DNA of 64,000 nt from Marthasterias glacialis (GCA_911728455.2 OU452227.1:21547431-21611430); one strand, 5' to 3'. Positions 39,008 to 50,902 are shown, numbered from the stretch's first letter. Numbers and translations: made by a program. Notes: generated by a model not told the origin, from the letters alone.

Positions 39008-39055
39008 ACTTTTGACGTTTCGACCAATTCCCTTGGGAGACGTCATCAAGAAAGT
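39008..39055 (-). ncRNA. Decayed hammerhead-like motif (Penelope-like relic)
   Basis: On the minus strand: stem I ACTTT (39055-39051) with partner AAAGT; a core-like TTGATGA (39049-39043) instead of CTGATGA; a poorly pairing stem II region; then GAAACGTC (39021-39014), identical to the GAAACGTC of the 49.8-kb element. The first core base is changed and stem II is weak, so activity is unlikely. Probably a fragment of the same general class of retroelement. Confidence 0.35.
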
Positions 39056-42000
39056 CGTAGAAAGCTAGTGATTATTTCGTAGCTCGATTATGGGATGGGA
39101 ATATCTTTATTTTCATGTTTATTTATTGGTTGGTTTATTTATGTTTGTATTTATTTATCTATTAAGGGGAAATTGTAAAATTAACATTGTCGAAGAACTT
39201 TGCCAAGTATTGAGTAATGACTGAAAAGCTCCCAGTACCAGAACATGGCTTGCAAAGTTCTATCTGTCTGGTTTCAGGCATCTTTTGCGTTGCTAAGTAA
39301 CCGGGCCATTCACTGGTCCCCCGTCCTCATTAAAATTGACTAGAGATTTCATCGTGTGACTGCCAAGCCGTGAGGAGTAGGGCACACGTGATGTGACACA
39401 TGACATAATACGTGTTGACACAAAACCCCAAAGGTCAAACGTTGTCGGGATGAAAGTGCGTAGATGCCTGACTGAAGGGTGCCCTTTTTTAACCACATGG
39501 GGCAAAAAACATCCAACTTCCTCACCAAAGGTTACCAAAATATGTTCATTTTGTTTTACAGCTGTATTCCTATATGTAAAAAAGAGTCTGGTACCTGTTA
39601 AACAGATACAATAATTTATACAATATTGACATTTTAAAAAGGTTCAGTTTTTCATAACTAAGACTTATTTATCTAAAAGTTGACTAAAAAAGCTACCCAA
39701 TACCTAAGAGGAGGTAAAATGTCACTTCGCTGTTCTGTAACTTTTTACTCATCGCCTGTTTATGTGTCTTCTATTTGAAGTCTGAAAGTGTATACACATT
39801 GAAACCGAGGACTTTAAATAATGGATCTGTCTTGAAGTCGATTTGCCCGGCTTTAAGCACGTTTAAGGCAACGACTTACGCTCAAAAACAGAGCAACAGA
39901 TCGAACTGTTAACCCAATCGAAATGCTACTCGGGGAATTGAAGCACACCGGACCTAAAAAAAAAAAGACTTCGCCAAACATCTATGCATGTGTTATGGTC
40001 TGAGCAGAACGGTTTAGCTTGTTATTCTGTTTCGAGAGGCAATTTGGAAGAATCCGTCGTTCAGCTCTTTCTAAAACAACAACCGTTGGCTAAAAGGCTT
40101 TTAAACTTGGCACCTCTTGCCTACTTGGAACTGAAGTTCTCAAACTCTATGACCGCGACTCCTGGGCCGCGACACCCCGGGCGGAAAAAGGGGGGAGAGA
40201 ATCCCCTACACCTTCCCTGCCAGTACAGGTGGTGAGATCGGTGAGGGAAGCTTAGTCATTTCACCGCGAAGTTTCCATCAGGCGACCGCGCCTGGATTAG
40301 TTTAACAACGATGTCCTAATTACGGGATACAGCCTATGGGAAATGTCACACCCGACGAGTGCAGAAAATGTCAGACTATGCAATGGCGGTAGTTACATCC
40401 TAAAGCAGTGTTTTCATCATCACATGGATTGGACATTTGTTTCCCTCTTTTACCCCCCCCCCCCTATTTTTTTTTTTTTTTATTATTATTTTTTTTAATA
40501 AATAAAGAGCGTGGTTGGTCACATTGTAGCAATTTCCGTCAAACGAATTTTGACTTGCGGGCCAATGTGAGTTAAAAAAAAACAAAAGATCCACTATAGG
40601 GGATTACCATTTGTGCGTCCCAAGTGGGCGGTCCACTTCGTGTGTTAGTTGAAATCTGTGGGAATTTAACTTTGAGTAATTTGCAGCCCAGCAGTTTATG
40701 ACATTACTCTCAGCTAGAGTGGACCGTACAAAGACAGTCGACGAGATTGGAGGGTACCTCAAACCGTTTGCAAACGCAATAGTTATGGAAGGTTGTACCG
40801 TGAGGGGAATAAGACACAATCAGTTGAGTGGCCCGTGGGGTGCCGGTGAGAAGAGTCCCAACCTTTTCTCGAAGATGTATCTAAAATCACATTGCTGCAA
40901 TGTTCGCGGAATTAGATAACTGCACTTTAAGCGTAAATATTCTCCGCAATGATTGATAGCAGCATCAACTTTACAAACAGTGTTACAATCGAAAAGGTGA
41001 TGTTTCAATTAGTTGTGACAAGCGTGAGTTGTGAGGCATATTGATGTTCTCACGTTTAAAGAAAAGAATGATGTCCGTCATAGATGGCCCTTGACACATC
41101 CCATTGTGGCGCGAACAAAACAAATAGCTTTGAAAAAGTGATGTATGCCGCTAAAACAGGAGAACAATGGAGCGGTGCCAAGTACAGGCAATTCCCCCGG
41201 TGTCAAGGAATGTTTGGATGTCGGAGATACCGATGTGCCGTCTCGAAGTTCCCAATTAAACTGGGCCACAGGGCATCCTTCACTTGTCGCAGCTACTTCG
41301 TTTTAACAATGGCTACGACTGGGAAATTAACCACTTTTCTGTCGTGAAATAATAAGGCTGGGTGTCAATTTAATTGGGTTGGAGCACCGCGTCGGAGGGT
41401 ATAACAAAGGATATCTGCCTAACCTCCAAAACAGACCAATTTATGTTTCATCAAGAATTTTTTGTAGCCTTTTTTCTCTCTCATTAAACAAAATGTGCAC
41501 CGTGTGCCAACCTTGTATATCAATTGATGATGGCTGTTCTGTGTTGGCAGCGGAATAAGTATCGCTAGTTCTCACTTCATTCCAAATCTCTGAGGAGATT
41601 AGCAGGCATCTTAACTTTCGAGACACCTCGCCAGTTTTGCTTTCGGGTGTGTGAGCAAAATCAACTCCATTTAAAGTGCAAAAAAGGTAAAGGCTTTTTG
41701 AGTCCACGGGCCGATTTCACTTTAGAGCCGCTGAAGTTGACTTATAAGATGGCTGTTTTTTCCTTCTTCTTTTTTCACCCCCTTTTTTGGACTGCACGGC
41801 ACGTAATTACACGGCAATTTAAGGTTGAACTGTGGGGATTTGGAGCCTGAAGGGGCTTCGAGGGTACGGATTGAAGCCGATGGAATCTAAATCGAAATGC
41901 GACAATCTGATCATAGCTGTCAAATGTTGTTCTGGAAATGCATTTTATTGTTCGGTCGTGAGATGTAGGTCTTTCTCTCTCGGTTTTTTAGGGGTGACGG

Positions 42001-43880
42001 GGCTTCTCTAAACTACAGTTACGTGCGTGAATGAATTCAGAAGTTATTATTGGTATTGGCAACCTTGTCATCGACACATTACCCCACATCAAATATAGAT
42101 GGTGCGACCCGTCACACTGACACGATTTACCGACAGAAGAATCAAGTGGGTCAAAATGTTGGGCAAAGAAACTGCGCAAGGGTGTTTGATAGAAATCATG
42201 TCAGCAAAATGTCTCACTCGACCTTCATTCATTCTCCTTTAGTGGAAGTTAAAGTGACGATGTCGAACCCCATACATACTACACTTACAACATGACAGGC
42301 CAGGGGGATGTACTGTTATGGCCAAGGCACTCTATTAACAATATAAATCCCGTTCCTTACCCTGCCTACCAATTAACCTTTCTCTAACCATGGAGTTAAA
42401 AAAAAGGATGCTACAACCATCATCTTAACCCAGGCATCAACGTGTGGTTTTTGTACTGATGTCCACTGGTGGGCTGCAGCGGGGGCTTACCCTTACAAAG
42501 TCTAGCCTGGTTCCCTGACCAAAGATTCCGTGACGACTCTTGTTAAAATCTTAGGTCAGGCATCACTAAGGCTATTGTTTAGCACTGGGGTTGATTTACG
42601 ACTCCCCTGAGGCATGATTCTTCCAATGGATTTTCTGGGCCCATGCCTGGACCGATTGCAATGGGGAATGGCTTATTTTGAAGGGAACCGCTTGCTTGAG
42701 GAATACAATGAGTTTGACATTTTAAATGTAACAAAATTAATGCAAAAGTTAATTAAAAAACAATTAAAACGAACTGCAGAAAAAAGTACGGTGGGTCATC
42801 AGATGGTTTTAACAAAATTAGGAAACCTATTTTCAGACATGTTTTCATGTTAAGGTTAATGTTTATTTAAAACCAGAGAATGAAAATGTGTTGATTCATC
42901 CAAAAACCAATGCTGTATCAAACCTTTGCCTCCCCACCCCTCGGCCACACCAATGTCAAAATGAGGACTCAGTAAACATCTACAGACATCAACATTGTTG
43001 ACAAATACAGGTTTCGTGAAATTTGTTTTCAATGTGACCAGAGAAGTCTTCATAAAATACACCCCTTGCTACGTCACTGGTTTTACAAGGCGCCGTAAGC
43101 AGACGAAGCAGAGCCATGAAAGTAGGTCCTGTTGATTTCATCACACGTCATTGCCAATTCCACGTCTAGACATAAAAGTACATGCCAAGTTTGAAACAAG
43201 TATGAGAGTGCAACCTGTTTTTCGTAAAATATTATTTTTGCACGTCCATTACACACTCGTATTATTATGGTGTACTGTTCTTGATTGTACTAATCGGCCA
43301 TAAAGCTGAAGTGCAACAAAATATCAATGAAAATTAATTAAATAAATAGGTAAAATAAATAAATAAAAAATAACAATAACAACCGTTTTTAATCCATTAT
43401 TCAGTGCATGGGGGTTGGGTGGGGGTTGGCATATAACTTCAAAACACCTAAATGTTATGTTTTTTAAACGCCGGAAAGTCTAAAGTGAAGTCATTTCCCT
43501 ATTTGTCTTCTCGTGATATGTCTTTCCATAAAATAGTGCTGCGTAGTCCGTCTCAGTATCATGGTAGTCTCGCTTTGATATGCAAATTTACTGGGAGTCG
43601 TTCCACGCGAACGCACACAAGAAAGATAAAATGGCCGACCTAGAAATGCTCCACGTTTTCATTCGGGTTTTCCATATTTTATAGCCAATATGGTCGACGA
43701 AACCACTGCAAAATGAACGAGGTGAGTTGAATATTACTCATAGAATCCCTTGATGTAGTCTTTGCGGTGAATATGAGATTCTAAAACAGTCAAAATGAAG
43801 CAAATATACGGCTACTCTGTTACGGCGTGGCGGCAAACTTTAAATACATGTGGTTTGTACGGTTGAACAAAGACCCCCCC
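39056..43880. other. Intergenic DNA up to the exon-like array
   Basis: No gene recognised. There is a C run followed by T and A/T runs at 40452-40505. The piece 41230-41400 has caattaaac, gaaattaacc and caatttaattgg words and may be regulatory. Small ORFs (40698-40919, 41084-41347, 42614-42853) show no known domain. Near 43632-43721 a short start-to-donor stretch (ATGGCCGACC..., donor GAG|GTGAGT after 43721) could be a first exon, but its main frame hits a stop first. Confidence 0.35.
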
Positions 43881-44062
43881 AAAAAGAAGCCGTTAAATGA
43901 TACCCTTACGTGAAATTGTCGCGGGAATTCGTTTCAATATTTTAAGATACAGAACTTACAACTTTGTAACAGGTTATGTAGATGTTGATGTTGGTGTGGG
44001 TGGGTGCGGGGCTCTGCGAGCAGGGTACTCTTTTAATTATGTGTGTCGTTTATTGCCTGGGA

Positions 44063-44722
44063 GATTTTGTGCACGTTCCTAAGTGCTCATTTTGGTTGTA
44101 GAAATCAAAATAAAAAAGGTGTCTTTTATGGTCTTCAAAATGTATTTCCCTAGAGGTAGGGTTCTACAGAGTCATAACCAGTAAAATTTCAGAATGGTAA
44201 TTAGTTTGTTGTAGTGTATGTGGGGGCTCCAAATTAGATTTTGTTAACCATCCCACAAATCAGATGAGCAAAAATCAGTTGTATAAATCAAACTTGTACT
44301 ATTGTCTACCATTTGATTCAACTCGGGTTCATATCTTGTTTTATAAATCAGATTGACACTTTTAAAACAAACAATAGTTTGTATGATTTGCAAGGGATTT
44401 TGTGCATGTTGCTAAGTGCTCATTTTGGTTGTAGAAATCAAAATAAGCAAAGGTGTCTTTTCTGGTCTTCATAATGTATATCCCCAGAGGTAGGTTTCTT
44501 TAAATATAGCCAGTAAAGTTTCAGAATGGTAATCAGTTTGTGGTGGTGTATGTGGGGGTTCCAAATTAGATTTTGTTAACCATCCCACAAATCAGATGAA
44601 CAAAAATCAGTTGTATAAATCAAACTTGTACTATTGTCTACCATTTGATTCAACTCAGGTTCATATCTTGTGTTATAAATCAGATTGTCACTTTTAAAAC
44701 AAACAATAGTTTGTTTGATCAC
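44063..44722. repeat. Two-copy 333-bp tandem duplication (array units 1 and 2)
   Basis: Copy 1 (44063-44395) and copy 2 (44396-44722) are near-identical, sharing for example tgtgcatgttgctaagtgct and atcagttgtataaatcaaac. Each contains an intron-like segment (aaccatcccacaaatcagatg, then ttgtactattgtctacc) and only the first bases of the exon-like core (gttcatatcttgt) before switching to unrelated sequence. These are truncated members of the array that continues to 57.8 kb. Confidence 0.85.
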
Positions 44723-44957
44723 AGAATAAGCAATGGTTGCTGTTGTGGTCTTTAAATTTTATTTCCCCAGCTTTGACAGTATTCTAGCCAAAACACTTTT
44801 TTTTATTAAGGTTTGGTTTCGAATACAAACTTAATAATCAGTTAGCTGTCATAGAAACATGTATTTGTTTTGAGTAACATATTTTTTAACCATCCCCACA
44901 TATCAAATCATAAACAGAATCAGTTGTACCAATGTCATATTTTTCTTCCACTCACAG

Positions 44958-45056
44958 ATTCGTATTTTGTACTGCATGGCACTTCCCAAGATATCATCCC
45001 ATGCACCAAGTTGATTGGCACCTACAACTTAGTGTTTCCATCTGATATACTCTAAG
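44958..45056 (+). pseudogene. Exon-like core copy 3, A2M/CD109-like, broken
   Basis: Preceded by a pyrimidine-rich tract and CACAG, followed by GTAAGT. The expected frame starts DSYFVLHG. A 4-bp insertion relative to the other copies (gtactgCATGgcact) shifts it, and the shifted frame ends in TAA just before the donor. It is homologous at the DNA level to the cores at 47208, 49984, 52386 and 57241. See the 52386 entry for why a macroglobulin origin is suspected. Not usable as a coding exon as it stands. Confidence 0.45.
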
Positions 45057-45403
45057 GTAAGTTTGTGGTACCACATTCTGTTATCGGGAAGTAATAAACA
45101 TAAATTCTTTTGACATGGGCTATGTTAGATGTTAACTACCAAGTAAAGGTTTCATACAACCTTGGTTTTTGGATGAGTCAATACATTTTCATTCTCTAGT
45201 TTTTAATCAATATTAACCTAAACATACAACCACTCTCTGAAAATATGTTTTCAATCAAGCTCATTATTTTTTTAATGAAAACAACAAACAGAAGCTTATG
45301 ATCTGTAAGATATTTTGTGCACTGTTTGTAAGTGCTGATTTTGAGTCCAGCAGTCAAGATAACTAAACGTAGCTTTAATTTGGGGTTTTAAAAATGTATT
45401 TGC

Positions 45404-46487
45404 ACAACTTTATTATTATCATTATTATTATTACAATACTTCCAGATGGACTAGGAGCAACAAAAGCAAAGTAATTACTGTGATCCTTAGACCAGTTGCC
45501 CCACATCTGGTTGCAATAAATAACAATTAGATTTGACATTATATACAAACATCCAAATCTCCCACTAGAAACAATGTCTTTAACATAATCATTTAACAAG
45601 TGACACCAAGGTACTTAAATGAACTAGTAATGGATAATTGAGAATTACCTAACAGGTAAATACTCTCTCCATCCACTTGCTAACCAAGGCGGTGAGGGCA
45701 ATGGATCTGTAGTTAATCAGTAGATAAGATTGCCTGACTTAAAAACTGGAGAAATATTTTCAAGTTTCCAGCTTTTTGGAAGATGGCCCTTGGCAAGGGA
45801 AATCTGGATTTTTTTTAATGAAGAACGGGAGATAGGGGAGACACAGTGTTATGTAAAAAAGTAGCACTAATACCATCAGGGCCAGGGGCCTTCCCCATAG
45901 GGGAAGGGATTTGATGATCTTGTGAATGTCACTGACAGTAATTGCTACAGAGGAAAACTCAGGAATAGGGAGATCACAAATTAACAGAAACAAAGCAATT
46001 GTTGAAAGCATTGGCTATGTCAAGAGGATTATTCAAGACATGTGGACCATGATTGAAAGAAGCGGGGGCTGACGACTGCTTCCTACTACGGACAAAAGCA
46101 CAAAATATATTTGTTATTGTTGGATTGAAAGAGACCATTAACAAATGTCTTAAAGGCGGCACAGGTTTTGTATTTGATTTGATTACGTAATTGTTTATAA
46201 GTGTTCCAGTCATTTTGAGTTGTAGAACCTTTGGCCCTAATGAAGTGTTGATGTTTATGATTAATGAGATGCTTCAGCTCATCATCAATCCATGGGCAGT
46301 TTTTCTTTTTCATACGTCTTGTAGATGGTGGTAAGGCATCATTCACTGCAGTATTTATTGACTTGAAATCAAGTATGTAATTGAGTGATCTTACATTCGC
46401 ACACGCTGCGACGTGCTGAGCACACAGTCCTAGTTGCGGGGACGGTACATACACCCTCGATCCCAATATGCGGGTGTTTTGCTCCAA
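45404..46487 (-). mobile_element. CR1/L2-like LINE fragment
   Basis: Minus-strand pieces of a non-LTR retrotransposon polyprotein. The connector region is near 46340-46060 (words like CPWIDDELKHL and NDWNTYKQLRNQIK, then NAFNNCFVSV). A DIHKIIKSLP segment follows near 45925, and further on the RT word INYRSIALTALVSK near 45710-45660. The 3' part ends in a (TTA/ATG) triplet tail (45411-45434 on plus), typical of this LINE class. The endonuclease, most of the RT and the catalytic aspartates are missing, and frames are shifted, so it is a dead, internally deleted copy. It lies antisense inside the exon-like array. Confidence 0.7.
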
Positions 46488-47000
46488 TTACAGACTTGAA
46501 TAACTTGTACTCAGCTTTGTACACAAGCTATGTACCAAAATTGGACAGAGCTTTCTCATTGGTTAAGAATCGTAATATATGAATATTCATTCTATGCGTT
46601 ATACCAACATCGTACCGGTGAAATCTCATCTTTCTCTTTAGAAGCTGATGCATATACCATACATGTATACAGCTAAATGTATGAATATTATCCAAGAAAA
46701 CATGGACCATTTGCTACGTACGACTGTTGCATGAACGAATACTTTCTTAAAGCCTGCGAACGTTGCATGAACGGACGCATGCATGGGGCTATTACATCTT
46801 ATTACTACTGACTGCGTTCATGGACAGCTTATAACGACTTGTCATCAAGTCTACAGCATCTACAATATCTAACAAAACTTCCCATGTCAACTCAATATCA
46901 TCTTTGCCAATGAAGAGGTCCCAAGGTGCATAGTGTAGGAGATCATTTAGATGTTGGATATGATCAGGATTGTTGTAAGACAGGAACGATGCACGATTGC
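46488..47000. other. Unassigned insertion between array units
   Basis: Sequence unrelated to the array unit, between the LINE fragment and the resumption of array sequence at about 47000. It may be the LINE's 5' part or another insertion. Short ORFs only. Confidence 0.35.
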
Positions 47001-47207
47001 CAATACTTTAGCCAAAAATACTTTGTACTTGTATTTAGGTTTGGTTCAACACAAACTTCATAGTCAGTAAGCTTTTATTTTGACAAAACATTTCAAATTC
47101 TTTTTATTTTTTAAATAATATTCGATTTTTGTAACCATCCCCACAAATCAAATGAACATAATCAGTTGTTTAAACTTGCACTAATGTCAAATATTTTATT
47201 CCAGCAG

Positions 47208-47305
47208 GTTCAAACATTGTGCTGCCACTTCCCAAGATATCATCCCATGCACCAAGCAGATTGTTAGAGCCTACACCTCAGTGTGTCCATCTTACGTACT
47301 CTGAG
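47208..47305 (+). pseudogene. Exon-like core copy 4, A2M/CD109-like
   Basis: Acceptor-like CAGCAG and donor GAG|GTAAGT flank a 98-bp core. In the expected frame it is open (GSNIVLPLPKISS...), but 98 bp is not a multiple of three, so entry in phase 1 gives exit in phase 0, unlike the intact 93-bp copy. The N-terminal SYFV is altered to SNIV. Most likely a decayed duplicate. Confidence 0.4.
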
Positions 47306-47403
47306 GTAAGTTTCTGATAGCTCATGATGTTGTATGGATGGTATAACCATGCATTCCTTTGACATGAGCTTTGTTTGATGTGAATTTAGCCCTTAAAATG
47401 TGT

Positions 47404-49165
47404 GGGATACCGTTTGTGAAGAGAAAGGCAAAAGCCTCATCTAATCTTCGTGTTGTCAGAGCCAGGGAGGAGATGGAAGTGATCTCATCGAGGAGGAGGT
47501 GCTTACCCAGAAAATCAGGGAAGTGGAAGAAGCTCATGTCAACGAAAAGCATTAAATGAGCTGGAAGCTTCCAAGCCCTCTCAGATCAAGGGGGATACCG
47601 ATGAACAACGGGTAGAGGCATGGTACAACCACTTCAAAAAACTTCCCGGTGATGAACCAGAGGTGCTGGATACACAGGTGGAGGTGGGTCAAGTCTTTGA
47701 GGACACGAGGAGTATGTCAAGGCTAAGGAGGTGCTAAAGGGTGGAAAGTGCTGTGGGGAGGATGGTGTCGTCCCAGAAGTCCTAAAGCTTGTCCCAATCG
47801 ATGATCTCATGCTAGACTTCATCAACAATGCAAATGAGAAAGGGGAACTACCAGATCAGTGGAGCACTATCAATATCTTCCGGGTGCCGAAGTCTGGTGA
47901 CCTCACATGCACAGACAATTACCGAGGGATAAATCTTACCTCTTTTGTCACCAAAACTCCTAACTGGATGGTGCTTGACTGGAAACAGCACAGAATGGGT
48001 TCCAGCAAGAGAGGTCCACGGTGGGGCACATCGTTGCGCTAAAGACAGTTACTGAAGGTGTCAAGCATAAACATCTCCCTGCAGTCATCACCTTTATTGA
48101 CTTCCGCAAGGGGTTTGACACTATCCACTGGGTCAAGATGATGAACATCGTCACCGCATACGGGATCCCCAATAAGTTAGCGCAAGTGATTGGGACAACC
48201 TACACAAACACCAGGGTCAGGGTCACTTCACCAGAGGGTGTCACGGATTTCTTTGACATACTGTCAGGAGTACTTCAGGGTGACACCTTGGCCCAATTTC
48301 TGTTCATCATTGTCCTTGACTATGCCTTGAGGAAGGCCATCGGTGGCAAAGAAGTTGAGCTGGATTTCACAATAGTGCCCTGTAAGAGCCGGCTAGTGTC
48401 TCCTGTGATAATCACTGATTTGGATTTCGTGGATGACATTACACAAGTGTCAAATATAGTGGAGCTAGCTTGAGACCTCTTATCAGTCGAGGAGGAGTGT
48501 CGAGGGTTGGCCTCCAGCTGAACACAAAGAAGACCAAGGTGCTCGCCTATCTCGAATGACCTGGCTGTCCGCACAAGAGATGATAGAACTCGCAAGGTTG
48601 AATCTGACTACAAGTATCTTGGAGCTTGTTGGATCAACTTCAGTGATAAAGACCTCAAGAATTGAAGAGGACAGGCCCGGACAGTGCTCCACAACGTGAA
48701 AAAGGTGTGGTCAGTGGCACTCAGTGATCAACTGAAAAGGTCTTTGTTTGTGCGTACAGTAGAGGCAGTACTTTTGTACGGTGCTGCAGAGACCTGGACC
48801 TTCACTGCTAAGATGGAGAAGTCTCTGGATGGGTGTTACACCAGGATGCCGTGTAAAGACCTAACATTTGGGGCAGGATCACGTGAGGAATGTAGGCGTT
48901 TATGCTTGCATGCCAAAGGTGACGGAAAAGATTTGTGATTACCGTCTCAAGCCGTCACCCGGAGCTTGCCGCTAGCCCAACCATTCTCTGGGAGGCCACT
49001 CGGGCCACAGCCTCACGTCCGAGAAGATGTCTTCCCTTCGTGGACATGCTAAAATGGGACACTGGCTTGGTCAGTGCTGAGGAGCAGTTCTCTTGCATGC
49101 TGGACCAGGACATCTGGACCAAGATCACTGGACAGGCTCGAGCTACGGTATGGACTTGACTCGAT
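47404..49165 (+). mobile_element. RTE-like LINE fragment (reverse transcriptase), degenerate
   Basis: Plus-strand remnants of a non-LTR reverse transcriptase spread over three frames. A pre-RT linker lies at 47404-47700. Then come a GGKCCGEDGVVPEVLK segment (about 47737), TDNYRGINLTS (47910), TVGHIVALKTV (48015), motif A as TFIDFRKGFDTIHW (48088), GVLQGDTLAQFLF (48268) and the catalytic box as FVDDI (48427). The C-terminal LLYGAAETWTF and MEKSLDGCYTRM words (48770-48850) follow. The usual Y of YxDD is F, and many stops and frameshifts interrupt it. The endonuclease is absent. Array sequence continues on both sides, so this is an insertion into the array. Confidence 0.8.
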
Positions 49166-49684
49166 TGATTGACAAGCATGAACTCCTTTGACATGGGATA
49201 TGTTAGATGATAAATTACCCTTTAAAGAAGGGTGTGATACAAAATTGTTTTTGTTTTATGAAGAGTAATTGCATTTCCATGTTTTTGTTTGTTTGTTTGT
49301 TGGTTGGGTTATAGGCTTGTTTGTTGGGTTGTTTGTTGGTTTGTTGTTGTTTTTTTAACACATTTCATCCAACCTGATAAATTTCATCACATCAGTTCAT
49401 CACTTTTGTAGTGAAATCAAGGAAACAGTTAGTGACCTCTAAGGGATTTCGTACATGTTTCTAAGTGTTCAATATGAATGCAGAGGTAGTTTCTGTGGTC
49501 TTCAAACTTTGACAGTACTCCAGACAGACGTCTTTCTACATGTATGAGGTTTTGTTCCTACACGAACCTCATACTCAGTGTGCTTTCAGACTGACAAAAA
49601 ACTTGTTGTTTATAGTATATTTGAGGGGACCCAAATTACATTTTTGCTAACTTTCCCTAAAAATCAAACAAACAAAATCAGTTG

Positions 49685-49927
49685 TGATGTTTTGAAGCTT
49701 TGCATGGTGTGAAGAATAATAAGGAACTATAATTAAACAGCCGTTGTGGTCTCGACGTTTCGTACAGTATGCTCTGTTCGTCTTCAGGATTCTCCTGAAG
49801 ACGAACAGAGCATACTGTTCGAAACGTCGAGACCACAACGGCTCTTCTCAGAGCCACCACTCCTTCCTAAAGAGTTGAATTACATGGTTGTACCTGCAAG
49901 TTTACTATTTAATTATAGTTCCTTATT
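49685..49927 (+). mobile_element. Palindromic Penelope-like insertion with 11-bp target duplication
   Basis: A 243-bp insertion flanked by the direct repeat aaaatcagttg (49674-49684 and 49928-49938). The same word occurs uninterrupted in sister array units, which shows what was split. The centre is a near-perfect palindrome: arms 49739-49789 and 49793-49843 (51 bp, one mismatch) around a 3-nt loop. An outer pair (taataaggaactataattaa at 49717-49736, matching 49909-49928 in reverse complement) extends it. The right arm carries a hammerhead core. The form fits two copies of a Penelope-like terminal segment joined head to head. There is no coding capacity. Confidence 0.75.
49791..49832 (+). ncRNA. 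Type I hammerhead ribozyme-like motif
   Basis: Stem I TCTC (49791-49794) with GAGA (49829-49832); core CTGAAGA (49795-49801); one extra C; stem II GAACAG (49803-49808) with CTGTTC (49815-49820), six perfect pairs; GAAA (49821-49824); a minimal stem III AC/GT (49824-49827); cleavage triplet GTC ending at 49828. All invariant core bases (CUGANGA...GAA, and U before H) are present. Minimal stem III hammerheads in Penelope-like elements are thought to work best as dimers. Self-cleavage here is predicted, not shown. Confidence 0.6.
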
Positions 49928-49983
49928 AAAATCAGTTGCTTAACTCAAACAATTATTAATGTCTATCATTTTATTCCACCCAG

Positions 49984-50081
49984 GTTCATACTTTGTGCTG
50001 GCACTTCCCAAGATATCATCCCATGCACCAAGTAGATTGTTAGCAACTTCAACTCAATGTGTCCATCTTACATACTCTAAG
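49984..50081 (+). pseudogene. Exon-like core copy 5, A2M/CD109-like
   Basis: Preceded by attaatgtctatcattttat and CACCCAG, followed by a weaker donor GTTAGT. The expected frame is open: GSYFVLALPKISSHAPSR..., ending LTYSK. At 98 bp it has the same phase problem as copy 4. Relative to copy 6 it has about 9 bp extra in the middle (catgcaccaa), which replaces the macroglobulin-like middle segment. Probably non-functional. Confidence 0.4.
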
Positions 50082-50429
50082 GTTAGTTGATGATACCTCA
50101 TTATGATAATGGGAAGGTATAAGCATGAACTTCTTTGACATGGGCAATTTTAGATGATAATTTACCCCATAAATGTGTGATACATTATTGGTTTTTGGAA
50201 GAGAAAATACACTTTCGGTAACAAGAGTTAAATAAACACACTATACAAGTACTATATGACAGTACTCAAAATATAATTATTTATATAGACATTACGTTCT
50301 TAGTGAAAACAACAAAAACAGCTTTTGATCAGTTATGGATTGTATGAATGTTGAGGGGCACTTGCCTTCGGATTGGGCCTTTTGGGGCTATAAAAAGCAT
50401 GACATGAATATGGTTGGAAATAAATATTT
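50082..50429. repeat. Array intron-like segment
   Basis: Continues the repeat unit (gatacctcattatgataatggg, tttgacatgggc, gataatttacccc) seen after the other exon-like cores, then diverges. No gene. Confidence 0.5.
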
Positions 50430-50720
50430 GCTGTTGTGGCCGAGTGGTTAAGAACACCGGTCTCAAGCTCTGGTGTTTCTGATCAGCAGAGTGTGGGTTC
50501 AAGTCCTGGTCTTGACACTTGTGTCCTTAAGCAAGACACTTAACCATTATTGCTTCATCCTTCGGATGGGATGTAAAGCCATTGGTTGTGTAATGCACAT
50601 AGAATAATCCAGTACACTTATCGTAAAGAGAAGAGGGTTGTCCCGGTTTCTCCGGCATGGTCTGGCAGCAATATGCGTCACCTCACTTTGTATTCCTTTT
50701 ATGGTGGTGTATTATGGGTT
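50430..50720 (+). mobile_element. tRNA-derived SINE
   Basis: The head is tRNA-like with box A TGGCCGAGTGG (50436-50446) and box B GGTTCAAGTCC (about 50497). The body includes cttaagcaagacacttaacc, ccttcggatgggatgtaaag, and acttatcgtaaagagaag. This body is of a widespread SINE type in marine invertebrates, known to me by its words but not by name. It is 5'-complete by appearance; the 3' end and target duplication are unclear. The short ORF at 50586-50813 lies in the SINE tail and is not a gene. Confidence 0.7.
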
Positions 50721-50902
50721 GCTTCATCTCATAAAAAAATTCTTAACAAGCTCCACCAGATTTTTTTATTGGGTGCCAGGAGTGTCATTTATGACAGACA
50801 TTCCGCATTATAAATGAACACTGATATAAATAATAGAAAGAAGAATCTATAGTGACTCACATAAATGTCCTGTGAAAGTTGCGGTTTTTATTTACTTTCA
50901 TG

